A stretch of DNA of 64,000 nucleotides, taken from positions 60,702 to 124,701 of the forward strand of contig NZ_VTAV01000015.1 in the NCBI RefSeq assembly GCF_008180195.1, read 5' to 3'. Under the pieces are notes generated by a model, which worked only from the letters and a program-made list of their open reading frames with translations, ran no database searches and was not told where the DNA came from. Position numbers and translations under genes: made by a program. The DNA comes from Sphingobacterium phlebotomi. Its GTDB lineage: Bacteria; Bacteroidota; Bacteroidia; Sphingobacteriales; Sphingobacteriaceae. This document shows, one piece after another, positions 26,705 to 36,261 of the stretch (positions are counted from its first letter, which is position 1; each line of letters opens with the position of its first letter).

Positions 26705-27262
26705 TTGAACGGTTATAAAACATATACGGATACAGAATTATTAGCCTTGTGTAAAGCAGGAGATAAGCTGGGGTTTTCGGAAATATACGACCGATATTGG
26801 AATCCGTTATATCGGCATGCTTATAGGCTTCTCAAAGATAAGATCGCCGCACAGGATGTGGTTCAAGAAGTATTTGTCAATCTTTGGGATAAAATAGCGA
26901 CGTTAGATCTACAAGGCTCCCTGAGCTCTTATTTGTATGCGATTGTGCGGAATAGGATATTAAATCTTATCCAAAAAGAAAAGCTTCATGGAGAATATAT
27001 CCATTCTTTTGTCCAATTCATGGAAACCTCAGAAGCAATAACGGATCATAGAATTCGTGAACAGATGCTTAAAGAAAAAATCGAAAAGGAAGTCGCGCAT
27101 CTACCTGCTAAAATGAGGCATATTTTTGAAATGAGCAGGACACAGCATCTATCTTACCGCGAAATTGCTGAAGAACTGGACCTTTCCGATAAAACGGTAA
27201 AGAAACAGGTCAGTAATGCTATAAAAATACTTCGTTTAAAATTAAGCGGATTTATTTCTTAA
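26705..27262 (+). CDS. ECF RNA polymerase sigma factor, TTG start
   Basis: This 185-residue sigma-70 family protein has region 2 at about 18-85 (GFSEIYDRYWNPLYRHAYRLL, DVVQEVFVNLWD, YLYAIVRNRILNLI) and region 4 at about 130-178 (LPAKMRHIFEMSR, SYREIAEELDLSDKTVKKQV). It should drive the downstream SusC-type genes. The start is unusual: the frame is open only from 26690, contains no ATG before region 2, and TTG at 26705 gives the expected N-terminus (NGYKTYTDTELLALCKAGD). The FecR gene follows after 61 bases. Confidence 0.93.
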   Translation: MNGYKTYTDTELLALCKAGDKLGFSEIYDRYWNPLYRHAYRLLKDKIAAQDVVQEVFVNLWDKIATLDLQGSLSSYLYAIVRNRILNLIQKEKLHGEYIHSFVQFMETSEAITDHRIREQMLKEKIEKEVAHLPAKMRHIFEMSRTQHLSYREIAEELDLSDKTVKKQVSNAIKILRLKLSGFIS

Positions 27263-27323
27263 AAAAAATCTACTACCAACTACGCCAAAGATTGTCATAC
27301 CCTATATAACAGGCCAAGTGTTT

Positions 27324-28475
27324 ATGGATGACAAAGAAATAAAGGAAATTTTAAAAAGATATCAGACAGGCTCATGTTCAGAAGAAGAAAAGGCATGGGT
27401 CGAATCGTGGTATTTGCGCCTGGGAGATGATGCAGATCATGATGAATTGCAGGAAGCTGAAATACCTTCTTTCAAGCAAGGAATCTGGGAAGGTATCATC
27501 TCCCAACGACCAGCTATATCTCCTAGACGTCGCCCTGTAAACTTATATTACAAAACGGCCGTAGCCGCCGCAGTGCTTATTACGATGTGTTTTGCTTTCT
27601 ATTTTTTCAATGACCGTGCCGCTCCAACGATGAACACGACGCATACAATGGATAAGCAGGACGCTATTCGCCCGGGCAGCAATAAGGCTTATCTTACGCT
27701 TGCAGACGGTAAAAAAATTAATCTTAGTGACGAAGAGGATGGCATGTTATTGGAACAGCATGGAATGAAAATCGTTAAGAATCCGAACGGAGAGCTGATA
27801 TATGAGGTTTCAGAAACAGCTTCTTCCAATGCAAGCTTAGTAGGAAGCAATACCATAGAGACGCCGATAGGTGGACAATATCAAGTTGTATTGCCCGATG
27901 GCACCAAAGTCTGGTTAAACTCATCCTCTTCGTTAGCATATCCGGTAAAATTTGACGCGAGCGAAAGAAAAGTTATACTGCACGGTGAAGGCTATTTTGA
28001 GGTAGCCTCCGACAAGAGTAGACCTTTCCGTGTGGTATCGGAAAACCAGACGATTGAAGTCTTGGGAACAAAATTTAATGTCAATACCTATCCAGATGAA
28101 AGCGCTATGAAAACGACGCTCCTGGAGGGTAGCGTGAAAGTTTCCTTGAGCAATAACATGTCGAGAATTCTCCAGCCGGGAGAACAAGCATCGGCTGTTG
28201 GTCAACATATCGACGTCCAGCGGGTGGATACCGACCAGGCTGTAGCGTGGTACACGGGAGATTTCGCTTTTGATGGCGTAGAACTCAGAAATATTATGCG
28301 TCAGATATGCCGTTGGTATGGTGTGGAAGTTGTATACCAACACGACGTAGGAGATATGAAGTTTGGAGGCTCGATTTCCCGGTCAAAAGACATAGAGGAA
28401 GTACTCAAAGTACTCTCGATGACCAAAGGTGTAAACTTTAAATTGGAAGGAAGGAGGGTAGTGGTTATGCAATAA
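27324..28475 (+). CDS. FecR-family anti-sigma factor
   Basis: This 383-residue inner-membrane regulator has a cytoplasmic N-terminal helical part (1-75), a membrane helix at about 77-95 (KTAVAAAVLITMCFAFYFF), a periplasmic FecR domain (VLPDGTKVWLNSSSSL, GEGYFEVASDKSRPF, GTKFNVNTY) and a C-terminal DUF4974/STN-like module (VAWYTGDFAFDGVELRNIMRQICRWYGVEV). It would restrain the preceding sigma factor until signalled by the STN domain of the SusC encoded 133 bases downstream. ATG at 27324 is preferred over an in-frame GTG two codons earlier. Confidence 0.95.
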   Translation: MDDKEIKEILKRYQTGSCSEEEKAWVESWYLRLGDDADHDELQEAEIPSFKQGIWEGIISQRPAISPRRRPVNLYYKTAVAAAVLITMCFAFYFFNDRAAPTMNTTHTMDKQDAIRPGSNKAYLTLADGKKINLSDEEDGMLLEQHGMKIVKNPNGELIYEVSETASSNASLVGSNTIETPIGGQYQVVLPDGTKVWLNSSSSLAYPVKFDASERKVILHGEGYFEVASDKSRPFRVVSENQTIEVLGTKFNVNTYPDESAMKTTLLEGSVKVSLSNNMSRILQPGEQASAVGQHIDVQRVDTDQAVAWYTGDFAFDGVELRNIMRQICRWYGVEVVYQHDVGDMKFGGSISRSKDIEEVLKVLSMTKGVNFKLEGRRVVVMQ

Positions 28476-28608
28476 TAGTATCTTATTATTAATAATGGAT
28501 GACCACAGAAAAAACCGGAAACGTTGGCGCGTTCCCGGTCAAGCATGGTTCTCCATAAAATACATCATGTGTCGAAACAATAAGTATGAATAAAGTAACC
28601 TTCAACAA

Positions 28609-31600
28609 ATGTATAAAAATTATGCAATTTCTTTTCCTTGCCAGGATTTAAAATCATTGCTTATGCGGGTCAAATTAATATGTATTTTTCTTTTGCTTGC
28701 ATTCTTACAAATCTCCTTTGCCTCCAAAGCACAATATATTACGTTGGCAAAGAACAATATAAGCCTCGCTGAGCTGTTTAAAGAAATAAAACGACAAAGT
28801 GGTTATGATTTTGTATATCCATATGACCTATTAAGTAAAGGAAAGACCGTCAATATAAACGTGAAAAATAAGCCTTTGCGTGTAGTATTAGAGGAGAGCT
28901 TCAAAAATCAGCCGTTTACTTACGAGGTGGAGAGCAATACGGTGATTGTTTCCCCTAAAACGAGGGTTTTGCAATCATCATCTTCACAACCAGGATTGAC
29001 CATCAGCGGGCGTGTATTGGACCGAAACAACGCACCTTTGGAAAGGGTCTCCATCAGTGACGAGAACGGTGTTGTTTTGGGGATGACCAATACTTCAGGC
29101 GAATATAAGGTAAAGATTGATGATCGCAACGCGACGTTAACATTTAGCGCAATTGGATTTCAAAAGCAGCAAGTAGTCATCAACAACCGAACGACCATCC
29201 ATGTTGTTTTACAGGAAAGTGTCGAAGAATTAAACGAAGTCGTGGTCACCGCTTTGGGTATACAGCGCGAAGAAAAGGCGTTAGGCTATGCGATAACCAA
29301 GATAGATAGTTCGCAATTAACAGATGCGCCATCTGGAAACTGGTTGGATGCCTTGTCTGGGAAAGTGCCCGGATTGAACATGGTACGATCCAATGGTGGT
29401 CCTACAGGATCAAATAAAGTTATTCTACGTGGCGAGAACAACCTTACCGGCGAAAACGAAGCGTTGATTGTCGTGGATGGCGTCGTGTTGAACACAAGTA
29501 GCGGACGTAGGACAGCTACGGGAGGAGACGCTGCAGCACCTTCCGACGGGGTGCAACCTACCGATTTCGGTAGTGGAATTAATGATATCAATCCCGAAGA
29601 CATTGAAAGTGTGACAGTGTTGAGAGGCCCCGGTGCGTCTGCTTTATACGGGCAACGTGGTGCTAATGGTGCTATTATCATTACGACTAAATCCGGTAGT
29701 GGTAATCGTAAAACGGCTATGCCTAGTATTACATTTACCTCCAATGTGGCGTTTGAGGAGGCCAATCGCTGGCCTGATCTGCAGTACGAGTATGGACAGG
29801 GACTTAATGGTGCGGCAACTTATCATTATGGAACGAATAGCGCAACAAGTTTGACGTGGGGGCCGAGATTCAATGGTCAATCTTTTATACAGTATGATCC
29901 CGAAACGCAAGGAGCCGGAAGGGAACCCACACCTTGGGTACCGTATCGGAATCAGATCCAGGAATTTTTTGAAACGGGGCGTACGTTCACGAATTCCCTC
30001 AGTTTTAACGGAAACGTGAAAAATACAACTTATCGATTATCTGCGACACACGGCGAGAATAGCTGGATTATTCCCAATACAGGTTATAGACGTAGCCATG
30101 TTTCGTTGTCTACCAATAGCAAGATCACATCCAAATTGGATCTATCCTTAAAGGCTAACTATACCAATAAGTTTAGTGATAACCTACCCGGAATGGGTTA
30201 TGGTAACCAATCCGTTATGTATTGGTATGTGTTCTGGGTGCCCAATGGCGATATTAATTGGTTAAGAAACTATTGGGTAAAAGATAAGGAATACGAAGAA
30301 CTGCATGATGTTTTTACGACAGCACCCGAAAATCCGTATGCCATATCGCATGAGTTTATCAATGGTTCCAATCGCAATAGTATTACGGGTAATTTACAAG
30401 CAAGCTATGCCTTTTCAAAGGAGTGGAATCTACAAGTACGGGCCACGGTGGACAATTCGGGCGATGACCGGCATCAGAAACGTCCATGGACAGCAGCCCG
30501 GTTACCCTTAGGTTCCTACCGTACGCAGGATATCAATATTAGTGAGATTAGTGGGGACTTTTTGCTGAAATATGATAAACAGGTGCATGAAGATATTCGG
30601 ATGACGACCTCGATTGGCGGAAGCATGCTGAGAAACCGCTATTATAAGAATGAAATACGGGCGGATGGTCTGACAGAACCCAACGTGTATAGTTTCGATA
30701 ACGCTGCTTATGATCTCGTCACCATCCCCGATACCGCGCGTTTCAATATCAACAGCTTGTATGGATTGTTGTCGACAAGTTATAAAGACTATCTTTATCT
30801 AGACTTAACGGCGCGACAGGACTGGAGTAGTATTTTGGCTACGCCAACACGTAAAGATAGAGTAGGGTTCTTCTATCCATCTGCTAATCTAAGTTTTATA
30901 GCGTCTGATTATTTCGAAATGCCAAAGATTTTCAATTTGGCGAAGCTTCGCGTATCATTGTCGCAAACAGGCAGTGGTGGTACTACGCCTTATTTAACGG
31001 CTTATGCTTATCCATGGGCGGCCGACGGTATATATCCCGACGGTTCACTACAAAACCCCACTATCTTGCCCAACCCGGATCTGAAACCTTTAAAAACAAC
31101 AACATTCGAAATAGGAACAGATATACGAATGTTCAAAAATCGTCTGGGATTGGACATTGCTTGGTATAGTGGAAATACCAAAAACCAGATCCTAAACAGG
31201 ATAGTAGACCGTTCGTCTGGTTACACCAGACAGATTATCAACGCCGGACAGATCGATAATTCTGGATTGGAAATCGCATTGAATGGTACATTAGTGCAAA
31301 CGGAGCATTTCCGATGGAAGGCATTTTCTACATTCTCAACCAATAAGAACAAAATCGTGTCTATGGCAGAATTGGACAGTACCGTTATTCTTCGGACCAG
31401 CCCTGTCGGCGGAACACAGATCGTAGCGAAAGTAGGAGGGAGTATGGGCGATATGTACGGGATTGGATTTCAACGCTCTCCAGATGGAGAGGTGATATAC
31501 GATGCCAGCTCTGGGCTTGCGCAGCTGACTTCAGAACCTATTTATCTGGGCAATACGATTCCTAAGTATAGAGGTAGTATTGGTACAGAATTTACGTTTA

Positions 31601-32100
31601 AAGGATTTCGATTGAATGTCCTGTTTGATGGCCAATTGGGAGGTGTGGGGCATTCCTATACGCACGGACGTTTGGCAGATTTTGGGAAGTTGACAGCCAC
31701 ATTGCCCGGAAGATATAGTGGTATTATCGGAAATGGCGTGGTACAGAACCCAGATGGTACATTTAGTCCGAATACGACGATTACCCAGGACATTACCTCG
31801 TTTTACAATTTCACCATGGGGACCGCCAACGGCGAGGGAGCGACCTATAAGACTGATTTTATTAAATTCAGAGAGGCAAGACTAGATTATACGTTACCAA
31901 AATCGGTATTGTCTTCACTTAAACTGTCCAGAGCCACGATCGGTGTGTATGGTCGTAACCTATTCATCTGGTCCAGCTGGCCAATGTTTGATCCCGAGTT
32001 TGGTACATTGAGCGGTACCGATATTGTACAAGGATTTGAAGTAGGACAGTTTCCTTCGACCCGTACGTTTGGTTTTAATTTAGTTGTAGGCATTAAATAA
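28609..32100 (+). CDS. SusC/RagA TonB-linked outer-membrane transporter with STN domain
   Basis: This 1,163-residue transporter has an N-terminal hydrophobic signal (VKLICIFLLLAFLQISFASKAQ), an STN domain (about 45-115: SLAELFKEIKRQSGYDFVYPY), a carboxypeptidase-regulatory-like domain (ISGRVLDRNNAPLERVSI), a TonB box (LNEVVVTALGIQR), the plug (LIVVDGVVLNTSSG, INPEDIESVTVLRGPGASALYG) and the barrel. The LNEVVVTALGI and EEKALGYA context is typical of the SusC clade paired with SusD-like group 2 lipoproteins, often linked to non-carbohydrate substrates. The STN domain fits control by the sigma/FecR pair upstream. The 133-base leader shows no exact TAnnTTTG element, as expected if an ECF sigma reads it. 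Confidence 0.96.
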   Translation: MYKNYAISFPCQDLKSLLMRVKLICIFLLLAFLQISFASKAQYITLAKNNISLAELFKEIKRQSGYDFVYPYDLLSKGKTVNINVKNKPLRVVLEESFKNQPFTYEVESNTVIVSPKTRVLQSSSSQPGLTISGRVLDRNNAPLERVSISDENGVVLGMTNTSGEYKVKIDDRNATLTFSAIGFQKQQVVINNRTTIHVVLQESVEELNEVVVTALGIQREEKALGYAITKIDSSQLTDAPSGNWLDALSGKVPGLNMVRSNGGPTGSNKVILRGENNLTGENEALIVVDGVVLNTSSGRRTATGGDAAAPSDGVQPTDFGSGINDINPEDIESVTVLRGPGASALYGQRGANGAIIITTKSGSGNRKTAMPSITFTSNVAFEEANRWPDLQYEYGQGLNGAATYHYGTNSATSLTWGPRFNGQSFIQYDPETQGAGREPTPWVPYRNQIQEFFETGRTFTNSLSFNGNVKNTTYRLSATHGENSWIIPNTGYRRSHVSLSTNSKITSKLDLSLKANYTNKFSDNLPGMGYGNQSVMYWYVFWVPNGDINWLRNYWVKDKEYEELHDVFTTAPENPYAISHEFINGSNRNSITGNLQASYAFSKEWNLQVRATVDNSGDDRHQKRPWTAARLPLGSYRTQDINISEISGDFLLKYDKQVHEDIRMTTSIGGSMLRNRYYKNEIRADGLTEPNVYSFDNAAYDLVTIPDTARFNINSLYGLLSTSYKDYLYLDLTARQDWSSILATPTRKDRVGFFYPSANLSFIASDYFEMPKIFNLAKLRVSLSQTGSGGTTPYLTAYAYPWAADGIYPDGSLQNPTILPNPDLKPLKTTTFEIGTDIRMFKNRLGLDIAWYSGNTKNQILNRIVDRSSGYTRQIINAGQIDNSGLEIALNGTLVQTEHFRWKAFSTFSTNKNKIVSMAELDSTVILRTSPVGGTQIVAKVGGSMGDMYGIGFQRSPDGEVIYDASSGLAQLTSEPIYLGNTIPKYRGSIGTEFTFKGFRLNVLFDGQLGGVGHSYTHGRLADFGKLTATLPGRYSGIIGNGVVQNPDGTFSPNTTITQDITSFYNFTMGTANGEGATYKTDFIKFREARLDYTLPKSVLSSLKLSRATIGVYGRNLFIWSSWPMFDPEFGTLSGTDIVQGFEVGQFPSTRTFGFNLVVGIK

Positions 32101-32108
32101 TCAGGAAC

Positions 32109-33668
32109 ATGAAAAGAATATTAACTGTTGCATTGGTTTTATGGACGATTATTTGTTTCACGGCCTGCACAAAAGATTTTGAGAAAATAAATACCGATCC
32201 AATTAGTATCACCAGTACAACACCCGAAAAGTTGCTGGCGCCGGCGTTAGTGAATATGCTGCGTACGAATTTGATACGTAACCGTAATTTCAATAATGAA
32301 CTGATGCAGGTTACCGTAACCAGAAGCGAAGACGAAAACGCAGTATTCAGATATGATTTTAGACCCAATATGGCCGATTATACCTGGAATGGCTGGTATT
32401 CTGAGTTGACGAATTTTAGGGATATTTATGAAATTGCCTCTACGGAAGAATACCAAAATGATGCTTATAAAGGTATCGCTTTGATTTGCGAAGTTTGGGG
32501 ATTCTCTTTATTGACAGACACCTATGGTGACGTGCCCTTTACGGAGGCCAACAAGGGAAAGCTCGGCATCGTGGAACCCACTTTTGATACACAAAAAGAT
32601 ATCTATATGGCCTTTTTTGATAAACTGGAAGAAGCAAACACGTTGTTGTCCAACAGTATGGCAAGCGTGGTAGAATCGAGTGATCCTGTTTATAAAGGCG
32701 ATGTTGCTTCGTGGCGTAAATTCGGCAATAGTCTGTATCTAAGGTTACTTTTGAGAGTTTCGGGAAAAGCAGAAGTGTCTGCTGACGTTATTGCCAAAAT
32801 CAAGGAAATAATAGAAGACAGTCCGGCTCAGTATCCAACTTTTGCTTCTAACGAAGAATCTGCTGTGCTTAAATGGACGGGAGGAACAGTGACGACAGAT
32901 CCTTTTACCAATCCTTATGTCACTTCATTGCGCGAGATAGATTTTACTATCCCGTCATTATGTAACTTTTTTATCCTTAAACTGAGCAATTGGAACGATC
33001 CCCGGATCGATATCGACGAACCTTACGGTCTCAATAGCCGTAACCGACTGGGAATTGCCCCTGGCTCAGGAGGATTTATTGGGATAGAAAGTGGCTACGA
33101 ACCGGGTGGAGCAGAAGATAAGCAAGCTTACTTCTACGCGTTTGGAACTTCTGATTTCTCCTTGCACAAAAATCCGCTGACGGGTATAATCATGACTTAT
33201 GCAGAATTGGAATTTATCAAGGCGGAAGCGGCGGCAAAAGGTTGGATAAGCAGTTCAGCCGCCGATCACTATCACCGTGGAATGGCCAATGCTATCCATT
33301 ATTGGGTACCGGCTTTTACAACGGACATTGCCGACGCGGAGTTTACGGATTACGTAACGAATGCAGGAATCGGTTGGGATGATGCACTGCCGTTGGATGC
33401 TTCTACAGGAGACAGTAAGATGGAGCGCATACATGTACAGAAATATATCTGCCTCTTTATGACGGATTTTCAACAATGGTTTGAGCACCGACGTACCGGC
33501 CACCCCATATTACCTAAGGGACCCGGATTGAGAAACGGTGGAAATTTACCGGTAAGGTTGAATTATCCCGTATATGTACAGTCCGCTAATTCAACCAACT
33601 ACAGAAGAGCGGTAGCGAGTATGGGAGGCGATAGTATCAATACCCTTGTTTGGTGGCAGAAGCCGTAA
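32109..33668 (+). CDS. SusD/RagB-like lipoprotein (SusD-like 2 group)
   Basis: This 519-residue surface lipoprotein is the partner of the preceding SusC and begins 8 bases after its stop. The lipobox is FTAC with Cys20, followed by TKDFEKINTDP, the characteristic opening of the SusD-like 2 group. Other markers are GIALICEVWGFSLLTDTYGDVPFTEA, WRKFGNSLYLRLLLRVS, and AELEFIKAEAAAKGW with a C-terminal QKYICLFMTDFQQWFEHRRTGHP. This group is often linked to loci for peptides or other non-polysaccharide nutrients, so a sugar substrate should not be assumed. Confidence 0.94.
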   Translation: MKRILTVALVLWTIICFTACTKDFEKINTDPISITSTTPEKLLAPALVNMLRTNLIRNRNFNNELMQVTVTRSEDENAVFRYDFRPNMADYTWNGWYSELTNFRDIYEIASTEEYQNDAYKGIALICEVWGFSLLTDTYGDVPFTEANKGKLGIVEPTFDTQKDIYMAFFDKLEEANTLLSNSMASVVESSDPVYKGDVASWRKFGNSLYLRLLLRVSGKAEVSADVIAKIKEIIEDSPAQYPTFASNEESAVLKWTGGTVTTDPFTNPYVTSLREIDFTIPSLCNFFILKLSNWNDPRIDIDEPYGLNSRNRLGIAPGSGGFIGIESGYEPGGAEDKQAYFYAFGTSDFSLHKNPLTGIIMTYAELEFIKAEAAAKGWISSSAADHYHRGMANAIHYWVPAFTTDIADAEFTDYVTNAGIGWDDALPLDASTGDSKMERIHVQKYICLFMTDFQQWFEHRRTGHPILPKGPGLRNGGNLPVRLNYPVYVQSANSTNYRRAVASMGGDSINTLVWWQKP

Positions 33669-33698
33669 TTAATGGAATGTTCTATTTAAAAAATATTG

Positions 33699-35267
33699 AT
33701 GTATATGAACAGATTAATAGTAAACCTGATATCGTTATTCGGCGTCCTATTGCTATTGGGGGCCTGCGATAAAACGGGAAATTTTCCCGGAGCGGAGGTC
33801 AACCCACATATTGCTATTTATGATTTGCGGAGTTTTTATAAGGATGCAGATTATTCGTTGACAGCGGAATCCATGTTGGGGGCGAAAGGGGTGACGGGCA
33901 TCGTGGTCTCTGATCATAGCGGTCAGAATCTCCCCGCCGGGTTATTAATGGTACAAGATAAGATGCGTCTAAACGAGCTTCGGGGGATCGCCATCGATAT
34001 CGGAGCAGATGCAGCAAAATATGTTCCCGGAGATTCCGTATCAGTCGATTTGGTTGGCGGCGTGTTGAAGCGTGTCGAGGGGCTTTTGCAAGTAACAGGC
34101 CTGGACGGTTCCGTAGTAACCAAAATTGCTTCCGAAAGACCCATAGCAGTCAACAGGATACCCAGTAGCTATATTTTAGCAGACCCGGACAAATACGAAA
34201 GTACGGAATTGGTCATTGTAAAAGGCGGATTTGATCCAATACCCGATCCGACGGATACGTACAGCGGCGATAGGCTTGTCAATGATGGCTTTGATAACTT
34301 TGTTTTGCATACGGAATCAAACGCCAGTTTCGCGAACGAACCATTACCGGGAATGGCTAATTTCTTTGGAGTGGTGGCCTATAGCAAAGACGATAACGGA
34401 AATTTTAAACCGCATTTACGAATTCGTCGGCTTGAAGATATCACCGTATTAAGTTCTTCCGTTATACGTTCGCCTATCGTAATTTCGGGTTACATCGGTG
34501 ACGTACAAGGCACGGATCTGGACGGTGAGTATATGCAATTTCTGGCAACTGAAGACATCGACTTCTCGGTAACACCATTCTCCGTTGTAACCCATAATAC
34601 GAGTTCTGGTTATCAGCCAACTGGAGTGCCCCTAAAAGGTTGGGCAACCGGCGGTCGACGTTCCTATAAATTTGATCTGACCAGCGGTAAGGTTAATCAG
34701 GGAGAATACTTTTATGTAGGCAATTCATCCAAGCTGGTCAATGGCGTAGGATCTGCCTCCATAGCACACGGTAAATGGATCGTGTCTAGAGTAACCGGCT
34801 CTATACCGGGTGACGGTATCGGAGATGTAAGTACCGATTTATTCCTCAATGCAACCAGTGCTTTTACAGATGCCATTGCTGTGTTTGAAGGGATAGAGGT
34901 GGATCAGTATGCTATTCCCATTGATGTTATCGTGACAGGTTACAACGGTGCTATCTTGAATATTGCACAGCAAGCCGGCCTACGTATTGCCAATACGGAT
35001 TGGTACGATATCATCAATCCGGTTACCTTGGAGGAGCAACCTTTTTATAAACAAGGATCTAACACTATTTATCTAAGCCGCAAAGGAGCTGGTTATTTTT
35101 ATAAATTGGGAGGAGAATACAATATCCGCTTAGGGCGTTGGGTAAAAGCGCGAATGGATAGAGCATTGCTTTTGTCGATGGAATCGACATTGGAAGAATT
35201 GGAAACAGAGTTTCCTGTGGCAGATGATACATCCGAAGGTTGGCTGCCAACACAGGTTGTGGAGTAG
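33699..35267 (+). CDS. DUF5689-domain lipoprotein
   Basis: The protein has about 522 residues and a lipobox LGAC (Cys23 from this start, or Cys21 if the ATG at 33705 is used). The first half (about 30-250) shows the DUF5689 pattern: ISLFG signal, then IAIYDLRSFYKDAD, GVTGIVVSDHSGQNLPAGLLMVQD, AAKYVPGDSVSVDLVGGVLKRVEGLLQVTG, a segment resembling OB-fold-like beta structure. The second half is beta-rich with two further related segments but no recognised catalytic site. In Bacteroidota such lipoproteins are frequently encoded next to SusC/SusD pairs and secreted phosphoesterases or nucleases, as here. It probably acts at the outer surface as an accessory binding protein; that is inference. Confidence 0.82.
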   Translation: MYMNRLIVNLISLFGVLLLLGACDKTGNFPGAEVNPHIAIYDLRSFYKDADYSLTAESMLGAKGVTGIVVSDHSGQNLPAGLLMVQDKMRLNELRGIAIDIGADAAKYVPGDSVSVDLVGGVLKRVEGLLQVTGLDGSVVTKIASERPIAVNRIPSSYILADPDKYESTELVIVKGGFDPIPDPTDTYSGDRLVNDGFDNFVLHTESNASFANEPLPGMANFFGVVAYSKDDNGNFKPHLRIRRLEDITVLSSSVIRSPIVISGYIGDVQGTDLDGEYMQFLATEDIDFSVTPFSVVTHNTSSGYQPTGVPLKGWATGGRRSYKFDLTSGKVNQGEYFYVGNSSKLVNGVGSASIAHGKWIVSRVTGSIPGDGIGDVSTDLFLNATSAFTDAIAVFEGIEVDQYAIPIDVIVTGYNGAILNIAQQAGLRIANTDWYDIINPVTLEEQPFYKQGSNTIYLSRKGAGYFYKLGGEYNIRLGRWVKARMDRALLLSMESTLEELETEFPVADDTSEGWLPTQVVE

Positions 35268-35288
35268 AATAATACATAAGCAAAAATG

Positions 35289-35322
35289 GAAATCTCCAAC
35301 AACGTATTTTGTTGGAGATTTC
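35289..35322. terminator. Hairpin between the DUF5689 and phosphoesterase genes
   Basis: Perfect 14-bp inverted repeat (GAAATCTCCAACAA and its complement) with a 6-base loop. It lacks a T run on the plus side, so it may act as an intra-operon attenuator or mRNA stabiliser rather than a full terminator. The next gene starts 19 bases after it. Confidence 0.7.
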
Positions 35323-35341
35323 ATTAAATGATCCAAATCAA

Positions 35342-36217
35342 ATGAAACAAACGCTGTTTATTATCTTTTTTTCCGTATATCTGATTGGTTTAGGGAAGAC
35401 TTATGCGCAGACAAAAAACACATTACATATCATGTCGTTTAATATCCGGATGAATTATCAAGACGATGGTGTCAATAACTGGGAACATCGTCGCGTCTAT
35501 ATGACCGATCTTATTAAACGTTATCAACCGGACTTGCTTGGAATACAAGAAGCCTATTACCCACAATATGCAGACATGAAAGACTTACTTTCCGATTATG
35601 GTTCTTTCGGTCCGGTGGAGGGTAGACAGGGGGCCGAATCGGTCGCTGCATTTTATCGAAAAGATCAGTTAGCATGCCTCGATTCGGGGACGTTCTGGCT
35701 CTCGGAGACACCGAATGAACAAAGTGTAGGCTGGGACGCAGATTTAAGAAGAACGGTTACCTGGGGCGCATTCGACATCAAGTCCAATGGCCAGAAGGTT
35801 TATTTGTTCGTTACTCATTTCGATCATAAAGGAAAAAAAGCTATAGAAGAAAGCGCCAAGCTGCTACTACAAAAGGTTCAGGAGATCGCGGGGGAGAACC
35901 AGGCTTTTATTACCGGAGATTTCAATTTTAGGGAAGAAAGCCTGTGCTATAAGATACTCACCACGGAGAGGGACGTCGCAAAACTATTCTATGACACCAG
36001 CAAACTTGCCAAAAAATACATTGGCCCCGCTTGGACATTACATGATTTTGGTAAGATACCGGAAGAAAAAAGGCCGAAAATTGATTACATTTTTACGAAT
36101 AAAAAAGTAGACGTAACCCATTTCAGGAATATAGATGAACATCAGGGGGATATCTATCCATCAGATCACAATCCCCAAATAGTGACGGTAAAAATGGATC
36201 ATGATGCTATAAGATAA
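35342..36217 (+). CDS. Secreted endonuclease/exonuclease/phosphatase-fold protein
   Basis: This 291-residue secreted metal-dependent phosphoesterase has a signal peptide ending at TYAQ. The active-site set of the fold is present: FNIR (Asn34), GIQEA (Glu70), THFDH (His159), GDFN (Asp193 and Asn195) and SDHNP (Asp275, His276). The GTFWLSETP and SVGWDADLRRTVTW segments mark a clade common in Bacteroidota whose substrate (nucleic acid, sugar phosphate or phospholipid) is not settled. It is the last gene of the sigma/FecR/SusCD/DUF5689 locus, separated from it by a 14-bp hairpin. The start at 35342 was chosen for the signal peptide; a longer frame from 35309 would run through the hairpin. Confidence 0.9.
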   Translation: MKQTLFIIFFSVYLIGLGKTYAQTKNTLHIMSFNIRMNYQDDGVNNWEHRRVYMTDLIKRYQPDLLGIQEAYYPQYADMKDLLSDYGSFGPVEGRQGAESVAAFYRKDQLACLDSGTFWLSETPNEQSVGWDADLRRTVTWGAFDIKSNGQKVYLFVTHFDHKGKKAIEESAKLLLQKVQEIAGENQAFITGDFNFREESLCYKILTTERDVAKLFYDTSKLAKKYIGPAWTLHDFGKIPEEKRPKIDYIFTNKKVDVTHFRNIDEHQGDIYPSDHNPQIVTVKMDHDAIR

Positions 36218-36230
36218 GGTAAGAAAATAA

Positions 36231-36260
36231 AAAAAGCTTCTCTTTTCAGAGAAGCTTTTT
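36231..36260. terminator. Bidirectional terminator between the phosphoesterase gene and tRNA-His
   Basis: Perfect 12-bp inverted repeat (AAAAAGCTTCTC and its complement) with a 6-base loop; its A/T outer ends give a T run on either strand. It ends two bases from the tRNA 3' end, so it can stop both the plus-strand operon and the minus-strand tRNA transcript. Confidence 0.85.
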
Positions 36261-36261
36261 G

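Noticed and set aside
29286..29765. Minus-strand open frame of about 159 codons within the second STN-type SusC gene
   Set aside because: Antisense shadow of the conserved plug domain; Pro/Ser-rich translation with no family resemblance.
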